DNA of 64,000 bases from Clostridia bacterium (GTDB lineage Bacteria; Bacillota; Clostridia; Oscillospirales; Acutalibacteraceae), in assembly GCA_017466365.1 (NCBI GenBank), contig JAFTUG010000011.1:1-64000 (forward strand), written 5' to 3'. Below the pieces are notes generated by a model that had not been told where the DNA came from, did no database searches, and worked only from the letters and a program-made list of their open reading frames with translations. Within the stretch, counting starts at the first letter, position 1. Each line of letters opens with the position of its first letter. Shown one piece after another: positions 35,628-44,038 of this stretch. The translations under genes and the position numbers were made by a program.

Positions 35628-37391
35628 ACATACAACATTGACACCGAAAGCCTTGTCCGTCCGGTGATTAGCCTTCTGGACTATTGTGGCTTTTGAGATA
35701 CTCTCGGTGTCCCACTTAAAATTTACGACAGTACCTCTGTATCCTGCTTCTTCAAGCTGTTCTTTGGTAAGTGTTCCCGCCTTAAGCAGCATAGCAATAT
35801 CTGACTTGAGCTGTATTTCAATGGCAGGCTCTTTTTTGTCATAAACAAAGATTTTTTCAATAATCAGCGATAAATCGCCTTTATCAAGAGTCTCCTTTGC
35901 AAGCAAAGCACGGAATATATCGAGTGCCGTTTTTGCGATTCGGTTAACCTCTATGGTTGTGTTTCTGCGTTCAACCGTGAGAGAAATTTGCTTTTCCAAG
36001 CCTTCGATTTTCTGCAACAGTTCTTCTTCGATTTCTTCATAGGTTTCTTCGATAATATCACGGTTGGAATCATCACATTTCATAAGCTCACGGATTTTCT
36101 GTTTTTGTGTAGCCTTGAAGCTTTCTCTTGTTTTCGCCAAATCAACCTCTAAATCCGCAATTGTTGAATCAGATGTGTTCATCATTTGAGGCTCGTCTTT
36201 AATTGCTTTTTCAAGCTCTGCTATCATAATATCTGCATTCATCATAACTCGCTCGATATATTTTTTAAGCATTGTGTCGAGCAAATCAATACGGACGTGA
36301 TGTGAGGTGCACCCCTTTAAGCCTCTCTTATGATAAGTTCCGCAGGTGTAAGCAGGTGCCAAATCTGGTCTGCTCATTGAAAACATCGGACTTCCGCAGT
36401 CACCGCAGAAAAGAAAGCCCGAATAGGTTGTATCGTATTTCTTGATACCCCTGTAATTCGATTTTGTTCTTGATTTCAACTGCTGTTGAGCTTTCATAAA
36501 AGCCTTAACTTCTATGATTGCCTTGTGATGATTTTCAAAAACAATGTGTTCTTCATTGTCTAATTTCTTTTCGGGCCCGTTAATTTTAGTCCGTGTGTAT
36601 TTACGCTGGCGAAGAGTTCCAATATAAAAATCGTTCTGCAAAATTCCGCTGACCGTAGGTATAGCCCAAATCGGACTTGCCTTGATTTTAACTTCTTTTT
36701 TGCCCTTACTTTTTGCCGCTTCCGCTTCCTTGCGTTCTTTCTCAATCATTCGTGGTGTGGGAATGTTTTGCTCTGTAAGATAATTTGCAATTTTCTTGTA
36801 TCCCCAGCCGTTATTGTAAAGCTCGAATATCTTCCGAACAACCTCGGCAGCCTTTTCGTCAATCTCAAACACCATATTCTTTGTGTCAACAAAGTAGTAG
36901 CCGTAAGGCACGGCACAAACCCAGTTTGCACCGTTTTGACGGAGTTCAACAACTCGCTTTACCTTTTTTGAAGCATCGGTAACAGGCATTTCATTAAGCA
37001 AAAACCGAACCTGAATATTATTCCAGTCATCGTATGTCGGGTAGTCAATACTGTCGCCGATTGATATGATTCTGACTCCGGCATCCCTCAAATCTTCAAG
37101 TTCAACAAGACCTCTGCTGTTTCGGCGAGAAAAACGAGAGAAATCCTTGATAATCAGAATCTGATAGTGCCCGCTCATCAAAAGAGGTCGCATCTGCTGA
37201 TAGCTTTCTCTCTGCTCAAAAGTGTAACCGCTTCGGTCACGGTCCTCATAGTAATCAACCTGAGCATCGGGAAATGTTTGTTTAATATATGCTTTTATAA
37301 TTTTTCTTTGGTTTTCAATCGACGTATTATCTCTGTCTTTTTCCGTATCAACAGAAATTCGCATATACGCCGCTATTCTTTTCTTGCTCAT
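35175..37391 (-). CDS. Large serine recombinase fused in frame to the SpoVT C-terminal domain
   Basis: A 738-aa reading frame. Residues 1-150 are the resolvase/invertase catalytic domain (YMRISVD with nucleophile Ser13; DFSRFSR). A recombinase domain, a zinc ribbon (FCGDCGSPM ... CGTYHKRGLKGC) and a long coiled coil (about 410-490) follow, as in TnpX/phiC31-type integrases. From residue 589 on (EGDPLEIYTDSDG...) the sequence is SpoVT, not recombinase. The join falls exactly in the 14-bp core (35614-35627). After excision the enzyme would instead end with the 23-residue tail now encoded at 57238-57310. It should catalyse integration and excision of the 21.7-kb element. Ribosome site GGTGGTAAT precedes ATG 37391. 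Confidence 0.92.
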   Translation of the reverse strand: MSKKRIAAYMRISVDTEKDRDNTSIENQRKIIKAYIKQTFPDAQVDYYEDRDRSGYTFEQRESYQQMRPLLMSGHYQILIIKDFSRFSRRNSRGLVELEDLRDAGVRIISIGDSIDYPTYDDWNNIQVRFLLNEMPVTDASKKVKRVVELRQNGANWVCAVPYGYYFVDTKNMVFEIDEKAAEVVRKIFELYNNGWGYKKIANYLTEQNIPTPRMIEKERKEAEAAKSKGKKEVKIKASPIWAIPTVSGILQNDFYIGTLRQRKYTRTKINGPEKKLDNEEHIVFENHHKAIIEVKAFMKAQQQLKSRTKSNYRGIKKYDTTYSGFLFCGDCGSPMFSMSRPDLAPAYTCGTYHKRGLKGCTSHHVRIDLLDTMLKKYIERVMMNADIMIAELEKAIKDEPQMMNTSDSTIADLEVDLAKTRESFKATQKQKIRELMKCDDSNRDIIEETYEEIEEELLQKIEGLEKQISLTVERRNTTIEVNRIAKTALDIFRALLAKETLDKGDLSLIIEKIFVYDKKEPAIEIQLKSDIAMLLKAGTLTKEQLEEAGYRGTVVNFKWDTESISKATIVQKANHRTDKAFGVNVVCEGDPLEIYTDSDGEVIFKKYSPIGELSSITAQYADVLARGTGLAVIITDRDSVIACAGISKKEVLDRRISQSLESIMERRENYVCCVDSERIRPIEGVDKEAAVIFPIIGGGDISGSLVMLLNENGSCPTQTETKLAQIAASFLGKQMEE
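35614..35627. other. Attachment site core, left end
   Basis: AACGGGTCGCCTTC, identical to 57311-57324. On the minus strand it encodes EGDPL of SpoVT and lies inside the recombinase reading frame. Flanking bases differ at the two ends, so 14 bp is the full shared core. Confidence 0.88.
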
Positions 37392-37550
37392 CCAAATATT
37401 ACCACCAATGTTATATTAAATATTTTTATCACTCAATGAACAACATTGTAACATAATAATTTTGCTTTTTCAACTGAGTTTGATAATTTTTTTGCTTTTG
37501 AATGTTACATGTATGTAGGCAGAATGATTTCTGCCTATACAGAGCCGCAC

Positions 37551-37799
37551 TCATCGTGCATCTCTGTCACGTTCTCTTAAATTCTTTTTTGCGAGAACCA
37601 TTTTGTTGTGTACGAGAAGCTCCTTTGTGTTTTCAACAAGACTCTCCTTGCCTGAAACAAAAACACAAACCACATAGCCTTTGTTTTTCCATTCTCTGTA
37701 TTGCGGTCTGAGAGATTCATAGAACTCCTCATTGTTTCGCTCCTCTTGAGATAACCAAAAATAAGCTATCTTTGTTTTGTCGCATACATCCAAAAGCAA
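37551..37799 (-). CDS. Small mobile-element protein, 82 aa
   Basis: A charged, cytoplasmic protein (VCDKTKIAYFWLSQEERNNE ..., ending KKNLRERDRDAR) located between the recombinase and the relaxase. It has no ATG start; TTG 37799, 7 bp after GGAGG, is the likely start. The position suggests a mobilisation accessory or excision-related role, but no motif confirms this. Function unknown. Confidence 0.6.
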   Translation of the reverse strand: MLLDVCDKTKIAYFWLSQEERNNEEFYESLRPQYREWKNKGYVVCVFVSGKESLVENTKELLVHNKMVLAKKNLRERDRDAR

Positions 37800-37868
37800 A
37801 TTTTATCCTCCTTTCCTTACATATTTTTCCTCATACTTAAGGTTGCTATACGATTCTGAAATCTTTTC

Positions 37869-39050
37869 TTATCGGACATCTTTGTCCTTGTCTTTGTGGA
37901 TAGTGCGTTTCGGCTTTCTGAACCGTGCCGTACGCTGTTCGTAATCGACTCGTCTTGCCTCATTAATCATATCGATGATACGTTCATCGCCGAAGATTTT
38001 GCGAAGCAGACGGAAGTCCTGAACTTCGTGCGTGAGCTTTTCGTTTTCACTCTGAAGCTCGCTGTTCGCCTTAACATATTTGTCACTGTCAACTACTCGG
38101 TAATTAAAACGAGCAGTCATTCCGTCAAGTCTTTCCTTCATCTCAAAGCAACGCTTCACGGCTGTCTTTGCAATCGCAAGGAGCTTTTTTATCAGCGGCT
38201 CTACGAACTTTGTCTTGTAAGTTTTTGCTGACATCAGCGGTGGCGGCTCGGGCAGTTGGAACTCTTCTTCGTTGTAAAACTGATTTGTGATTTCTTCCAT
38301 CTCATTTTCAAACTCCATCAGGTTTGAAACTCTTGCATTGAGTTCATCAACCTTTATGTTCAGCTCTTCGGATTCCTTCGTGAGCTTCTCAACTTCTTCA
38401 GCTCGCATCTTCTTTTTATAATCGTAATCAGATAAATGTTTTTCGCTCGTGCCTTTATGTTCCCACTCAATGCCGTACTTTTGCATCACGGCTGCAAGCT
38501 CTTTCTTCTCGGCAAGTACCCAAAGACTCCATTCGGATTCGTGCTTTGAGTTGCCGATGAAGCCTTGATTGGCGAGTGCCTGCTTGAGCGAAACTCTTGT
38601 ATCCATTCCTCGTTTGCTTCCTGTCGTGAACGGAACAAAATCAATGTGAAGGTGCGGCGTTGATTCATCCATGTGAAGATGAGCAGAGAAAACTTTCAGA
38701 TACGGATTGCGTTCTTGAAACGACTGAAAATATTCGTCGAGTATTCTCTCGGCAAGTTCACCGTTCTCATCTTTCGCACTCATACCTTCCCGGTCACCAA
38801 TCTGTAAAATGATTTCGTGAAAAGTTTTTTCCTGCTTACCCGTGCGGATTTTCTCATAGTAATTTTCGATTTTTCTGTCGGCACGTTTCTGTTTTGCGTT
38901 GTATCTTTTCTGTGCTTCATCGAAAAGCTGATGATACACATCGGTTATTTTTTCATTGCAGTATTCAATGTTTCTGTGAGTTCTTTCGGGGTCTGTGTTC
39001 TTCGCATTGAACACTCTGCTGTTGTGATTGACCGAGCCTTTACCTACCAT
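37869..39050 (-). CDS. MobV/Pre-type plasmid mobilisation relaxase
   Basis: A 393-aa protein. MobV relaxase motifs are visible: an N-terminal SVNHNSRVFNAKNTDPERTHRNIEYC segment, and the metal-binding HLHMDESTPHLHIDFVP block with three histidines. A basic coiled coil (about 215-260) and helical tail follow. MobV enzymes nick the origin of transfer and pilot the strand into the recipient using a host element's secretion channel. The gene lies just downstream of the palindrome cluster at 39139-39390, a plausible oriT. Catalytic residues upstream of the His motif are less certain. Confidence 0.88.
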   Translation of the reverse strand: MVGKGSVNHNSRVFNAKNTDPERTHRNIEYCNEKITDVYHQLFDEAQKRYNAKQKRADRKIENYYEKIRTGKQEKTFHEIILQIGDREGMSAKDENGELAERILDEYFQSFQERNPYLKVFSAHLHMDESTPHLHIDFVPFTTGSKRGMDTRVSLKQALANQGFIGNSKHESEWSLWVLAEKKELAAVMQKYGIEWEHKGTSEKHLSDYDYKKKMRAEEVEKLTKESEELNIKVDELNARVSNLMEFENEMEEITNQFYNEEEFQLPEPPPLMSAKTYKTKFVEPLIKKLLAIAKTAVKRCFEMKERLDGMTARFNYRVVDSDKYVKANSELQSENEKLTHEVQDFRLLRKIFGDERIIDMINEARRVDYEQRTARFRKPKRTIHKDKDKDVR

Positions 39051-39138
39051 TGCACTTATCGTTCTTTTAATTCAATCAACTCCTTTAAAATATAAAAGCT
39101 ACAAACTTTAAAAAAGGTTTTGTTCAACAAAATGCTAT

Positions 39139-39390
39139 GTCGCGTCAGCGACTGCGGTAACACCGCAAAATACAAGCAAAGCGCAGTATTTTATTTTGTT
39201 ACTTTTGTCAAAAGTAACGCAAAAGCACTTTTGACACACTTTGTATATCAAAAGATGCTGTTGCGCCCCTGACGTGGGCCGTCCCCCTTTGTCACTTCGT
39301 GACATTTCCCCCACACTGTGGGGGAATCTTCCCCGAGGGGCATAGGCTTACTGCGGTAAGCCCTCAAGACGGTACATTCTGACCGTCTTG
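39139..39390. other. Cluster of eight short palindromes between mobV and repA: candidate oriT/origin
   Basis: The 370-bp gap 39051-39420 contains no gene. It holds inverted repeats at 39139-39152 (GTCGC/GCGAC), 39153-39167 (TGCGGT/ACCGCA), 39198-39218 (GTTACTTTT/AAAAGTAAC), 39291-39303 (GTCAC/GTGAC), 39306-39326 (TTCCCCCA/TGGGGGAA), 39331-39340 (CCCC/GGGG), 39346-39361 (GCTTAC/GTAAGC) and 39365-39390 (CAAGACGGT/ACCGTCTTG). This density, immediately upstream of the relaxase gene, is typical of a transfer or replication origin. Confidence 0.55.
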
Positions 39391-39420
39391 CGTGACGATG
39401 GTGACGACCGTGACGGTCTT

Positions 39421-40449
39421 TTACACGCCCGCTAAATCATCGTCACCATCGACACGATCGTCACGCAGAAGATGAAAACTTAACTTTCTTCCTGCGTGAC
39501 TTCGACTGCTGCTGTATGAAATGTTGTAGTCATTCAGCAGTCGAGAAGCGTTGACATTCAGCTTCATAGAGAGTGTGTTAGGCTTCAGGTCAACGCCGAG
39601 AAGTGCAACAAACTCCGATGCACTTCCTTCCCAGTCGGGATTGTCGGCTGTGATTTTTTCTGCAACCTTTTCAAGAAGCGGGTCAGGTTTTTCTTTCCAA
39701 AGTTCCGCTTCCATTTCTTCAAGTTCCCACACCAACTGTTCTTCGTTTCGTATTAAATGAAAAAGCAAATCGGGTTGGTCTCTGCCTGAAACATCGAGCG
39801 TTGCTTTGTTGCTTGTGCGTTTTTCTTTTTGAAGAATCAATGCACCATCTGCCGCACCGAACAATCCGTTGGTGCCTGAAATCATATCGTACTTGTCATC
39901 TGCTTTCAGTTTTCGTGTGTGATGAACAACCAAGATGCAAACACCGTGCTTGTCCGAAAGATTTTTAAGACGAGTGATAACCTTGTAATCATTCGCATAG
40001 GTGCTGTCGCTTTCTTCCTCACGGATTTTTTGCAGAGTGTCAATCATAACGAGAGTGGTGTCGGGATGCTCGTCAAGGAATAACTGTATCTGTTCTTCAA
40101 GACCGTTTGTGAGTTTACCTGCCGAAACGGAGAAGTGCAGAAGGTCGGTTGTTTCGGTTCCGAACATACGGTACATTCTTTCCTGAAGTCTGCGGTAAGT
40201 ATCTTCAAGAGCGAGGTACAAGACCTTTCCTTTTCTTGTCGGCAAGTCCCAAAGCGGTGTGCCTGTGCTTACGTGATAGGCAAGCTGTGTTACGAAAAAA
40301 CTTTTACCAATCTTCGGTGAGCCTGCAAAAAGATATGTTCCCGGATAAAGCAAATCCTTGATGACCGCTGCGTTTGTGCAGTAAACATTTTCAAAAAGTT
40401 CCTGCATTGTTATCGTGTCAAGCGGTGCGATTTTATTTTTGTCTGCCAT
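39421..40449 (-). CDS. RepA-like hexameric helicase (AAA_25 ATPase)
   Basis: A 342-aa RecA-fold ATPase. Walker A is AGSPKIGKSFF (near residues 43-53); Walker B is TTLVMIDTLQK, followed by VVHHTRK and a SGTNGLFGAADGALIL segment, as in RSF1010 RepA and related plasmid helicases. The C-terminal 80 residues (KPDPLLEKVAEKITADNPDW ...) resemble a winged-helix domain. It likely unwinds DNA at the element's origin, letting it replicate while excised. AGGAGG precedes ATG 40449. The 3' end carries GTGACG-type repeats that form inverted pairs with the neighbouring gap. Confidence 0.83.
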   Translation of the reverse strand: MADKNKIAPLDTITMQELFENVYCTNAAVIKDLLYPGTYLFAGSPKIGKSFFVTQLAYHVSTGTPLWDLPTRKGKVLYLALEDTYRRLQERMYRMFGTETTDLLHFSVSAGKLTNGLEEQIQLFLDEHPDTTLVMIDTLQKIREEESDSTYANDYKVITRLKNLSDKHGVCILVVHHTRKLKADDKYDMISGTNGLFGAADGALILQKEKRTSNKATLDVSGRDQPDLLFHLIRNEEQLVWELEEMEAELWKEKPDPLLEKVAEKITADNPDWEGSASEFVALLGVDLKPNTLSMKLNVNASRLLNDYNISYSSSRSHAGRKLSFHLLRDDRVDGDDDLAGV

Positions 40450-40542
40450 CGGTTTCCTCCTTTCTTTTAGAATTGTTTTTCTTTTCGGCGGGTACTAAAT
40501 CATAGACATCAACTCCTTAATTTTTAATGAAGGGCAAAAACA

Positions 40543-40800
40543 CCTTTCACTTATTTGAACAAACACCCCCGAAAAGGACACCCAGATTTGGCTGTTTTCG
40601 GAAAAGTTCATAAAGAATTAAAAAAAGCCCTTCATTATGTATGAACTGGGAGAGGTCAAATTGTAGGGTGTTTTGCAAAAAAATTAAAATAGCCTTCACT
40701 TATTCCCACTGGGAGAAAGCATTTGCACACCCAAATTCTGAATTGTTTACAAAGAGTTTAAAAAGTCCTCTCATTATGTTTGCACTGGGAGAAGCCAAAT
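40543..40800 (+). repeat. Iteron-like direct repeats upstream of repA
   Basis: Within the gene-free stretch 40450-41323, three related units of about 34 bp start at 40629, 40693 and 40767. Their shared core is CCTTCAxTTATGT...ACTGGGAGA followed by AAAT; a partial copy (CCTTTCACTTATTTGAAC) starts at 40543. Spacing is 64-86 bp. An inverted pair TAATGAAGGGC / GCCCTTCATTA (near 40525 and 40627) surrounds the first copies. Position upstream of repA suggests a replication origin or control region. Confidence 0.55.
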
Positions 40801-40987
40801 TCGGCATCATTTTTGAAAAGTTTTTAAAAAATTTTTTCGTGACGGCAAGAGTGCCGCCACAATTTCAATAATCATTCCGTGTTATCTGTAGGATGACGGC
40901 AGAATTGCCGTCGCTTTTCCAACCTCGTCACTTGTTTGGAATTAGAAGATACTTTTGTACACCCTAATTTCAAAAAAATTTCAGACA

Positions 40988-41024
40988 ATAAAAAATGCCC
41001 TCCCGAAATCGGGAAGGCAAAAAA
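40988..41024 (-). terminator. Terminator
   Basis: Stem GCCCTCCCGA / TCGGGAAGGC with a tiny loop; on the minus strand a T run follows directly. It separates cargo genes to the right from the repA control region. The remaining gap to 41268 shows no gene. Confidence 0.65.
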
Positions 41025-41268
41025 GTTTTATTTTATTAAGACCCCGTGTGTTTAGTTAATTCTTATCGCTCTAAACCGTTAAGAATTAACTTTTGTTAAA
41101 CGGATTTTGTTTGTATGATGGTTAGAGTGTTTAGAAAAACTGAAAAGTAAAAGTGCAATTCCTAACGGTTTATATCGTATTTTCTATTAAAAATCATATA
41201 GATTAAATACATTACTTACAGATTTATCATAATTAAGACTTCTTTATCGAGAACTTTTGTAAAAAAAT

Positions 41269-41300
41269 AAAAGACGATACACTGAGGTGCAACGTCTTTT
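41269..41300 (-). terminator. Terminator of the receiver-TIR gene pair
   Basis: Outer stem AAAAGACG / CGTCTTTT, 24 bp after the stop of the 62-aa gene; T run on the minus strand. Confidence 0.55.
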
Positions 41301-41323
41301 ATCTGAGTAACTTGAAATAAGAG

Positions 41324-41512
41324 TTAGTTTAAATCTTTTAACTTATCTTTAATTAATGCAATGAAATTACGCCTTTGAGTATCATTTTTGATACATTCTG
41401 CACTCGATAAGGCTTGATTCAACAACTCTCTTTTTCTGTTTTTGTTTGAAACAGAATCAGCAGCTTCTATCAATGTTTCAACATTTGAAACTGAACCATC
41501 CTCCCATGCCAT
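41324..41512 (-). CDS. Small acidic helical protein, 62 aa, paired with the receiver-TIR gene
   Basis: Starts MAWEDGSVSNVETLIEAAD with GGAGGTG ahead of ATG 41512; a longer reading from 41578 lacks a ribosome site. It is predicted helical (KNRKRELLNQALSSAECIKN, ending LIKDKLKDLN). It lies 43 bp after the receiver-TIR gene on the same strand, so it is probably co-expressed, perhaps as a regulator or inhibitor. No family was recognised. Confidence 0.55.
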   Translation of the reverse strand: MAWEDGSVSNVETLIEAADSVSNKNRKRELLNQALSSAECIKNDTQRRNFIALIKDKLKDLN

Positions 41513-41555
41513 AGTTTCACCTCCTTTGTAGTTTATATATGTTAAATACCAAGTA

Positions 41556-42467
41556 TTATATATTGAATTCAAATCCAATCTTTTTTAAATTATGAAATAG
41601 ATCTTCGTTCCACTTTTTATCTTTATCATATTTTATATAGAAAATTCCGCCTACATCAGAAGGGAACTCAAAACCATCATGTTCTTCATATAAAACAATA
41701 ACTTTATTTTCACCTAAAAATCCAGCAAAAAATCCCATTTCAAATATCACATTTTGGCGAGCACGATATTGTTTCTTTTTTGAATTGTTTGAAAGCACAA
41801 CGTCATCAGCAGACAACAAAATTATTGCACATTCTACAGCGTTTGCACAGTCAACTAATGCATCAAATATAGTTTGTAAACCACCAGAAGAATTTTCTAG
41901 GAGATCTATCGATTTCAATCCTAGCTTGCTTACATATTTTTCTACAGAAGTTCGCATAACTTCATTGTGCCCATATACAATAAAAACATTATTATAAATT
42001 CTCTTTTTACCGGTATCAAAATAATTTTTAATATGACGGGCTATGTCAATTTCTGATGTTTGTTTTTTACAAAAATATTCTATGTCTGCATTATTAAATA
42101 TTGTTCTTAAATTCATAATTTTTAAATTTGAAAGAACAAACACTTTTGCTTCAGGATTATGCTTAATTGCCTCCTTGTACATGTCAGGTCCATAATATTC
42201 AGATTGTGCCAACGACCAAAGAACATCATAATTTGTTTTAGTTGTTGCACCATCTCTTATACAAACATCCAAAATTATAATATCATATGTATTACAGCGC
42301 AATTTTTCCATACATATTTCTGGTGTTATACCAACATCTATATCTACACAATAATCTATATTATGGTAATTCAGTTTACTGATTTCTGGATACAAACGAT
42401 CCACATAATGAGTATTATCATCGCAGATTAATATTTTATATTTAATTTTATTACTATTTTTTAGCAT
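41556..42467 (-). CDS. Response-regulator receiver fused to TIR-like (PF10137-type) effector domain
   Basis: A 303-aa protein. Residues 8-145 form a receiver domain with the acidic pair Asp16-Asp17, phosphoacceptor Asp67 (IIILDV), Ser113 (FVLSN) and Lys134, so it looks phosphorylatable. Residues 160-285 match the TIR-like predicted nucleotide-binding family: VFIVYGHNEVM (162-171), CAIILLSADDV, ARQNVIFEMGFFAG (236-249, candidate catalytic Glu243) and FPSDVGGIFYI. TIR-like domains of this type serve as NAD-degrading effectors in bacterial immunity. A receiver in place of a nucleotide-sensing domain is unusual. No kinase gene is adjacent. It probably acts in the cytosol in stress or phage response (inference). 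Confidence 0.8.
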   Translation of the reverse strand: MLKNSNKIKYKILICDDNTHYVDRLYPEISKLNYHNIDYCVDIDVGITPEICMEKLRCNTYDIIILDVCIRDGATTKTNYDVLWSLAQSEYYGPDMYKEAIKHNPEAKVFVLSNLKIMNLRTIFNNADIEYFCKKQTSEIDIARHIKNYFDTGKKRIYNNVFIVYGHNEVMRTSVEKYVSKLGLKSIDLLENSSGGLQTIFDALVDCANAVECAIILLSADDVVLSNNSKKKQYRARQNVIFEMGFFAGFLGENKVIVLYEEHDGFEFPSDVGGIFYIKYDKDKKWNEDLFHNLKKIGFEFNI

Positions 42468-42656
42468 ATTTTGCTCCCATCATATTTTATTGATATTATG
42501 TAACTGTGCCAATATGTAAATATAATACGTGAACTTTATTTTTACAAATAAAATTACTACTATACACAATAAGGATATCGCAATTTACTTTTATATCAAG
42601 GCCACTTGTAAAAACGTTACTTTTTTCGACAAAAATGCTGTTTTTCTAAAACGAAA

Positions 42657-42688
42657 CCTGCATCTTTGCTGTTATGCAAAAATGCGGG
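42657..42688 (-). terminator. Terminator of the GNAT/VOC operon
   Basis: Imperfect stem CCTGCATCTTTGC / GCAAAAATGCGGG, 10 bp after the GNAT stop. The rest of 42468-42656 shows only AT-rich promoter-like sequence for the receiver-TIR gene. Confidence 0.55.
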
Positions 42689-42697
42689 TTGTTCTAA

Positions 42698-43168
42698 TTA
42701 TTCAATTATCTTTTTTAACAGTAAATCATATTTATAACTGTCACCTTGGTAAGTTTCTTTTATTCGAGCGATTAGGTGAACGAAACCGTGCTTTTTGTAC
42801 ATATATCTTGCTCGGGGATTATCATCTTCAACACCTACGGTGAGTTCGTGATAACCGTTATTTGTAAGTTCATTAATTACAGTTTTCAGAAGATATGAGC
42901 CTAAGCCTTTACCTTGATAATCTTTATGAATTCTGAATGCAAACAGATATGCTCGCTTCCCTTTTTCAGCGAAGTCTTTATCTTCGTTATCATATTTAAT
43001 ATGAAGCTCACCAATTAATTTGTCATTATCAAATAGAGCAAAAATATCAATGACCCCGTTTTCGATGTTACGAGTGTTTTCATTAATCATATCGTCAATA
43101 TCTTTGTAGCTAAAAAGCTGTGTTAGAATTGGGAGTTCGGTTGTTTTTAGTTTTCTAACAATATTCAT
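42698..43168 (-). CDS. GNAT family N-acetyltransferase
   Basis: A 156-aa protein. The acetyl-CoA-binding motif A is present: AFRIHKDYQGKGLGSYLLKTVIN (QxxGxG), followed by ELTVGVEDDNPRARYMYKKHGFV (motif B). The acceptor substrate is unknown; GNATs modify small amines, antibiotics or protein N-termini. It follows the VOC gene with no gap and ends a three-gene GNAT-VOC-GNAT operon, cargo of the mobile element. Confidence 0.88.
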   Translation of the reverse strand: MNIVRKLKTTELPILTQLFSYKDIDDMINENTRNIENGVIDIFALFDNDKLIGELHIKYDNEDKDFAEKGKRAYLFAFRIHKDYQGKGLGSYLLKTVINELTNNGYHELTVGVEDDNPRARYMYKKHGFVHLIARIKETYQGDSYKYDLLLKKIIE

Positions 43169-43522
43169 TTATTTGCCTTCCTGTAAGAACAGAATTTTAT
43201 TTCCGTCGGGATCTTCAAGTTCAATTTTTACTCCGCCCCAAGCGGTTGTAATGGGAGGATTAATATTTATTCCTTTTGCCGACAATTCCTCATAAGTTTT
43301 CTGTAAATCATCAACTCTGAAAACATTTGTTACAAATCCTGCGGTGCATTTTCCCCATTTTGCATCCCATACACAAATATAACCTTCAGTTTCATTGCCA
43401 AGACGCCAACCGTCATAACATCCGTTTATTGCAAAAACAGGAGCACCGATTGCTTCATAAAAATCATATAACGCTTGAGGGTCTTTGGAGTTGATATTTA
43501 CACATTCAAATTTTGTAATCAT
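43169..43522 (-). CDS. VOC/glyoxalase-like metalloprotein
   Basis: A 117-aa single-domain vicinal-oxygen-chelate protein with paired beta-alpha-beta-beta-beta units: FECVNINSKDPQALYDFYEAIGAP at the start and GGVKIELEDPDGNKILFLQEG at the end. Metal-ligand positions are only partly conserved (Glu in IELEDPDGN). Relatives include glyoxalases and fosfomycin or bleomycin resistance proteins. It lies between two GNAT genes with two-base or no spacing. Exact reaction unknown. Confidence 0.85.
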   Translation of the reverse strand: MITKFECVNINSKDPQALYDFYEAIGAPVFAINGCYDGWRLGNETEGYICVWDAKWGKCTAGFVTNVFRVDDLQKTYEELSAKGININPPITTAWGGVKIELEDPDGNKILFLQEGK

Positions 43523-43524
43523 TA

Positions 43525-43980
43525 TTATACCTCATATATCATTTCAATAACATTCAAATTATCTTTTTTATATCTTCGACTCTCTTTAAATCCAACCGAT
43601 TTATAGCATTTGATTGCTCTTTCGTTTTCTTCACGGACACGAAGGAGTATTTTGTTTGTGTGCATATTTTGTAAATCAGTTTTGATTATTTGTTCAATCG
43701 CTGCTTTACCGATGCCATTGTTTCTGTAAAGCTCATCTGCTATGAAAACGCCTAAAACAGCGAAATCGTCGTTGGCATTCTTCTCTAACCAAATTGCACC
43801 GATATATTTTTCGTCTGCTTTTATATGATACCAACGCAAAACTTCTACACTTTCTGACGGATAAATCCTTGATTGATATTGCTTCAAATCAGTTTCAAAT
43901 GCTTTTTCATATTCGCTGTAATACGACAAATTTTTATTGCAAACTTGTTCAAGATGCAAATTCATATAACCACTTTTCAT
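43525..43980 (-). CDS. GNAT family N-acetyltransferase
   Basis: A 151-aa protein with the GNAT core: DFAVLGVFIADELYRNNGIGKAAIEQII (motif A, NNGIGKA) and KILLRVREENERAIKCYKSVGF (motif B). It transfers an acetyl group from acetyl-CoA to an unidentified amine. It is the first gene of the three-gene operon; GAGGTTTT precedes ATG 43980. Confidence 0.88.
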   Translation of the reverse strand: MKSGYMNLHLEQVCNKNLSYYSEYEKAFETDLKQYQSRIYPSESVEVLRWYHIKADEKYIGAIWLEKNANDDFAVLGVFIADELYRNNGIGKAAIEQIIKTDLQNMHTNKILLRVREENERAIKCYKSVGFKESRRYKKDNLNVIEMIYEV

Positions 43981-44038
43981 CTTAAAACCTCACAACCGAA
44001 GCTATTAGCCAAAATCAACTTTTGGTTAGATTTGGACA

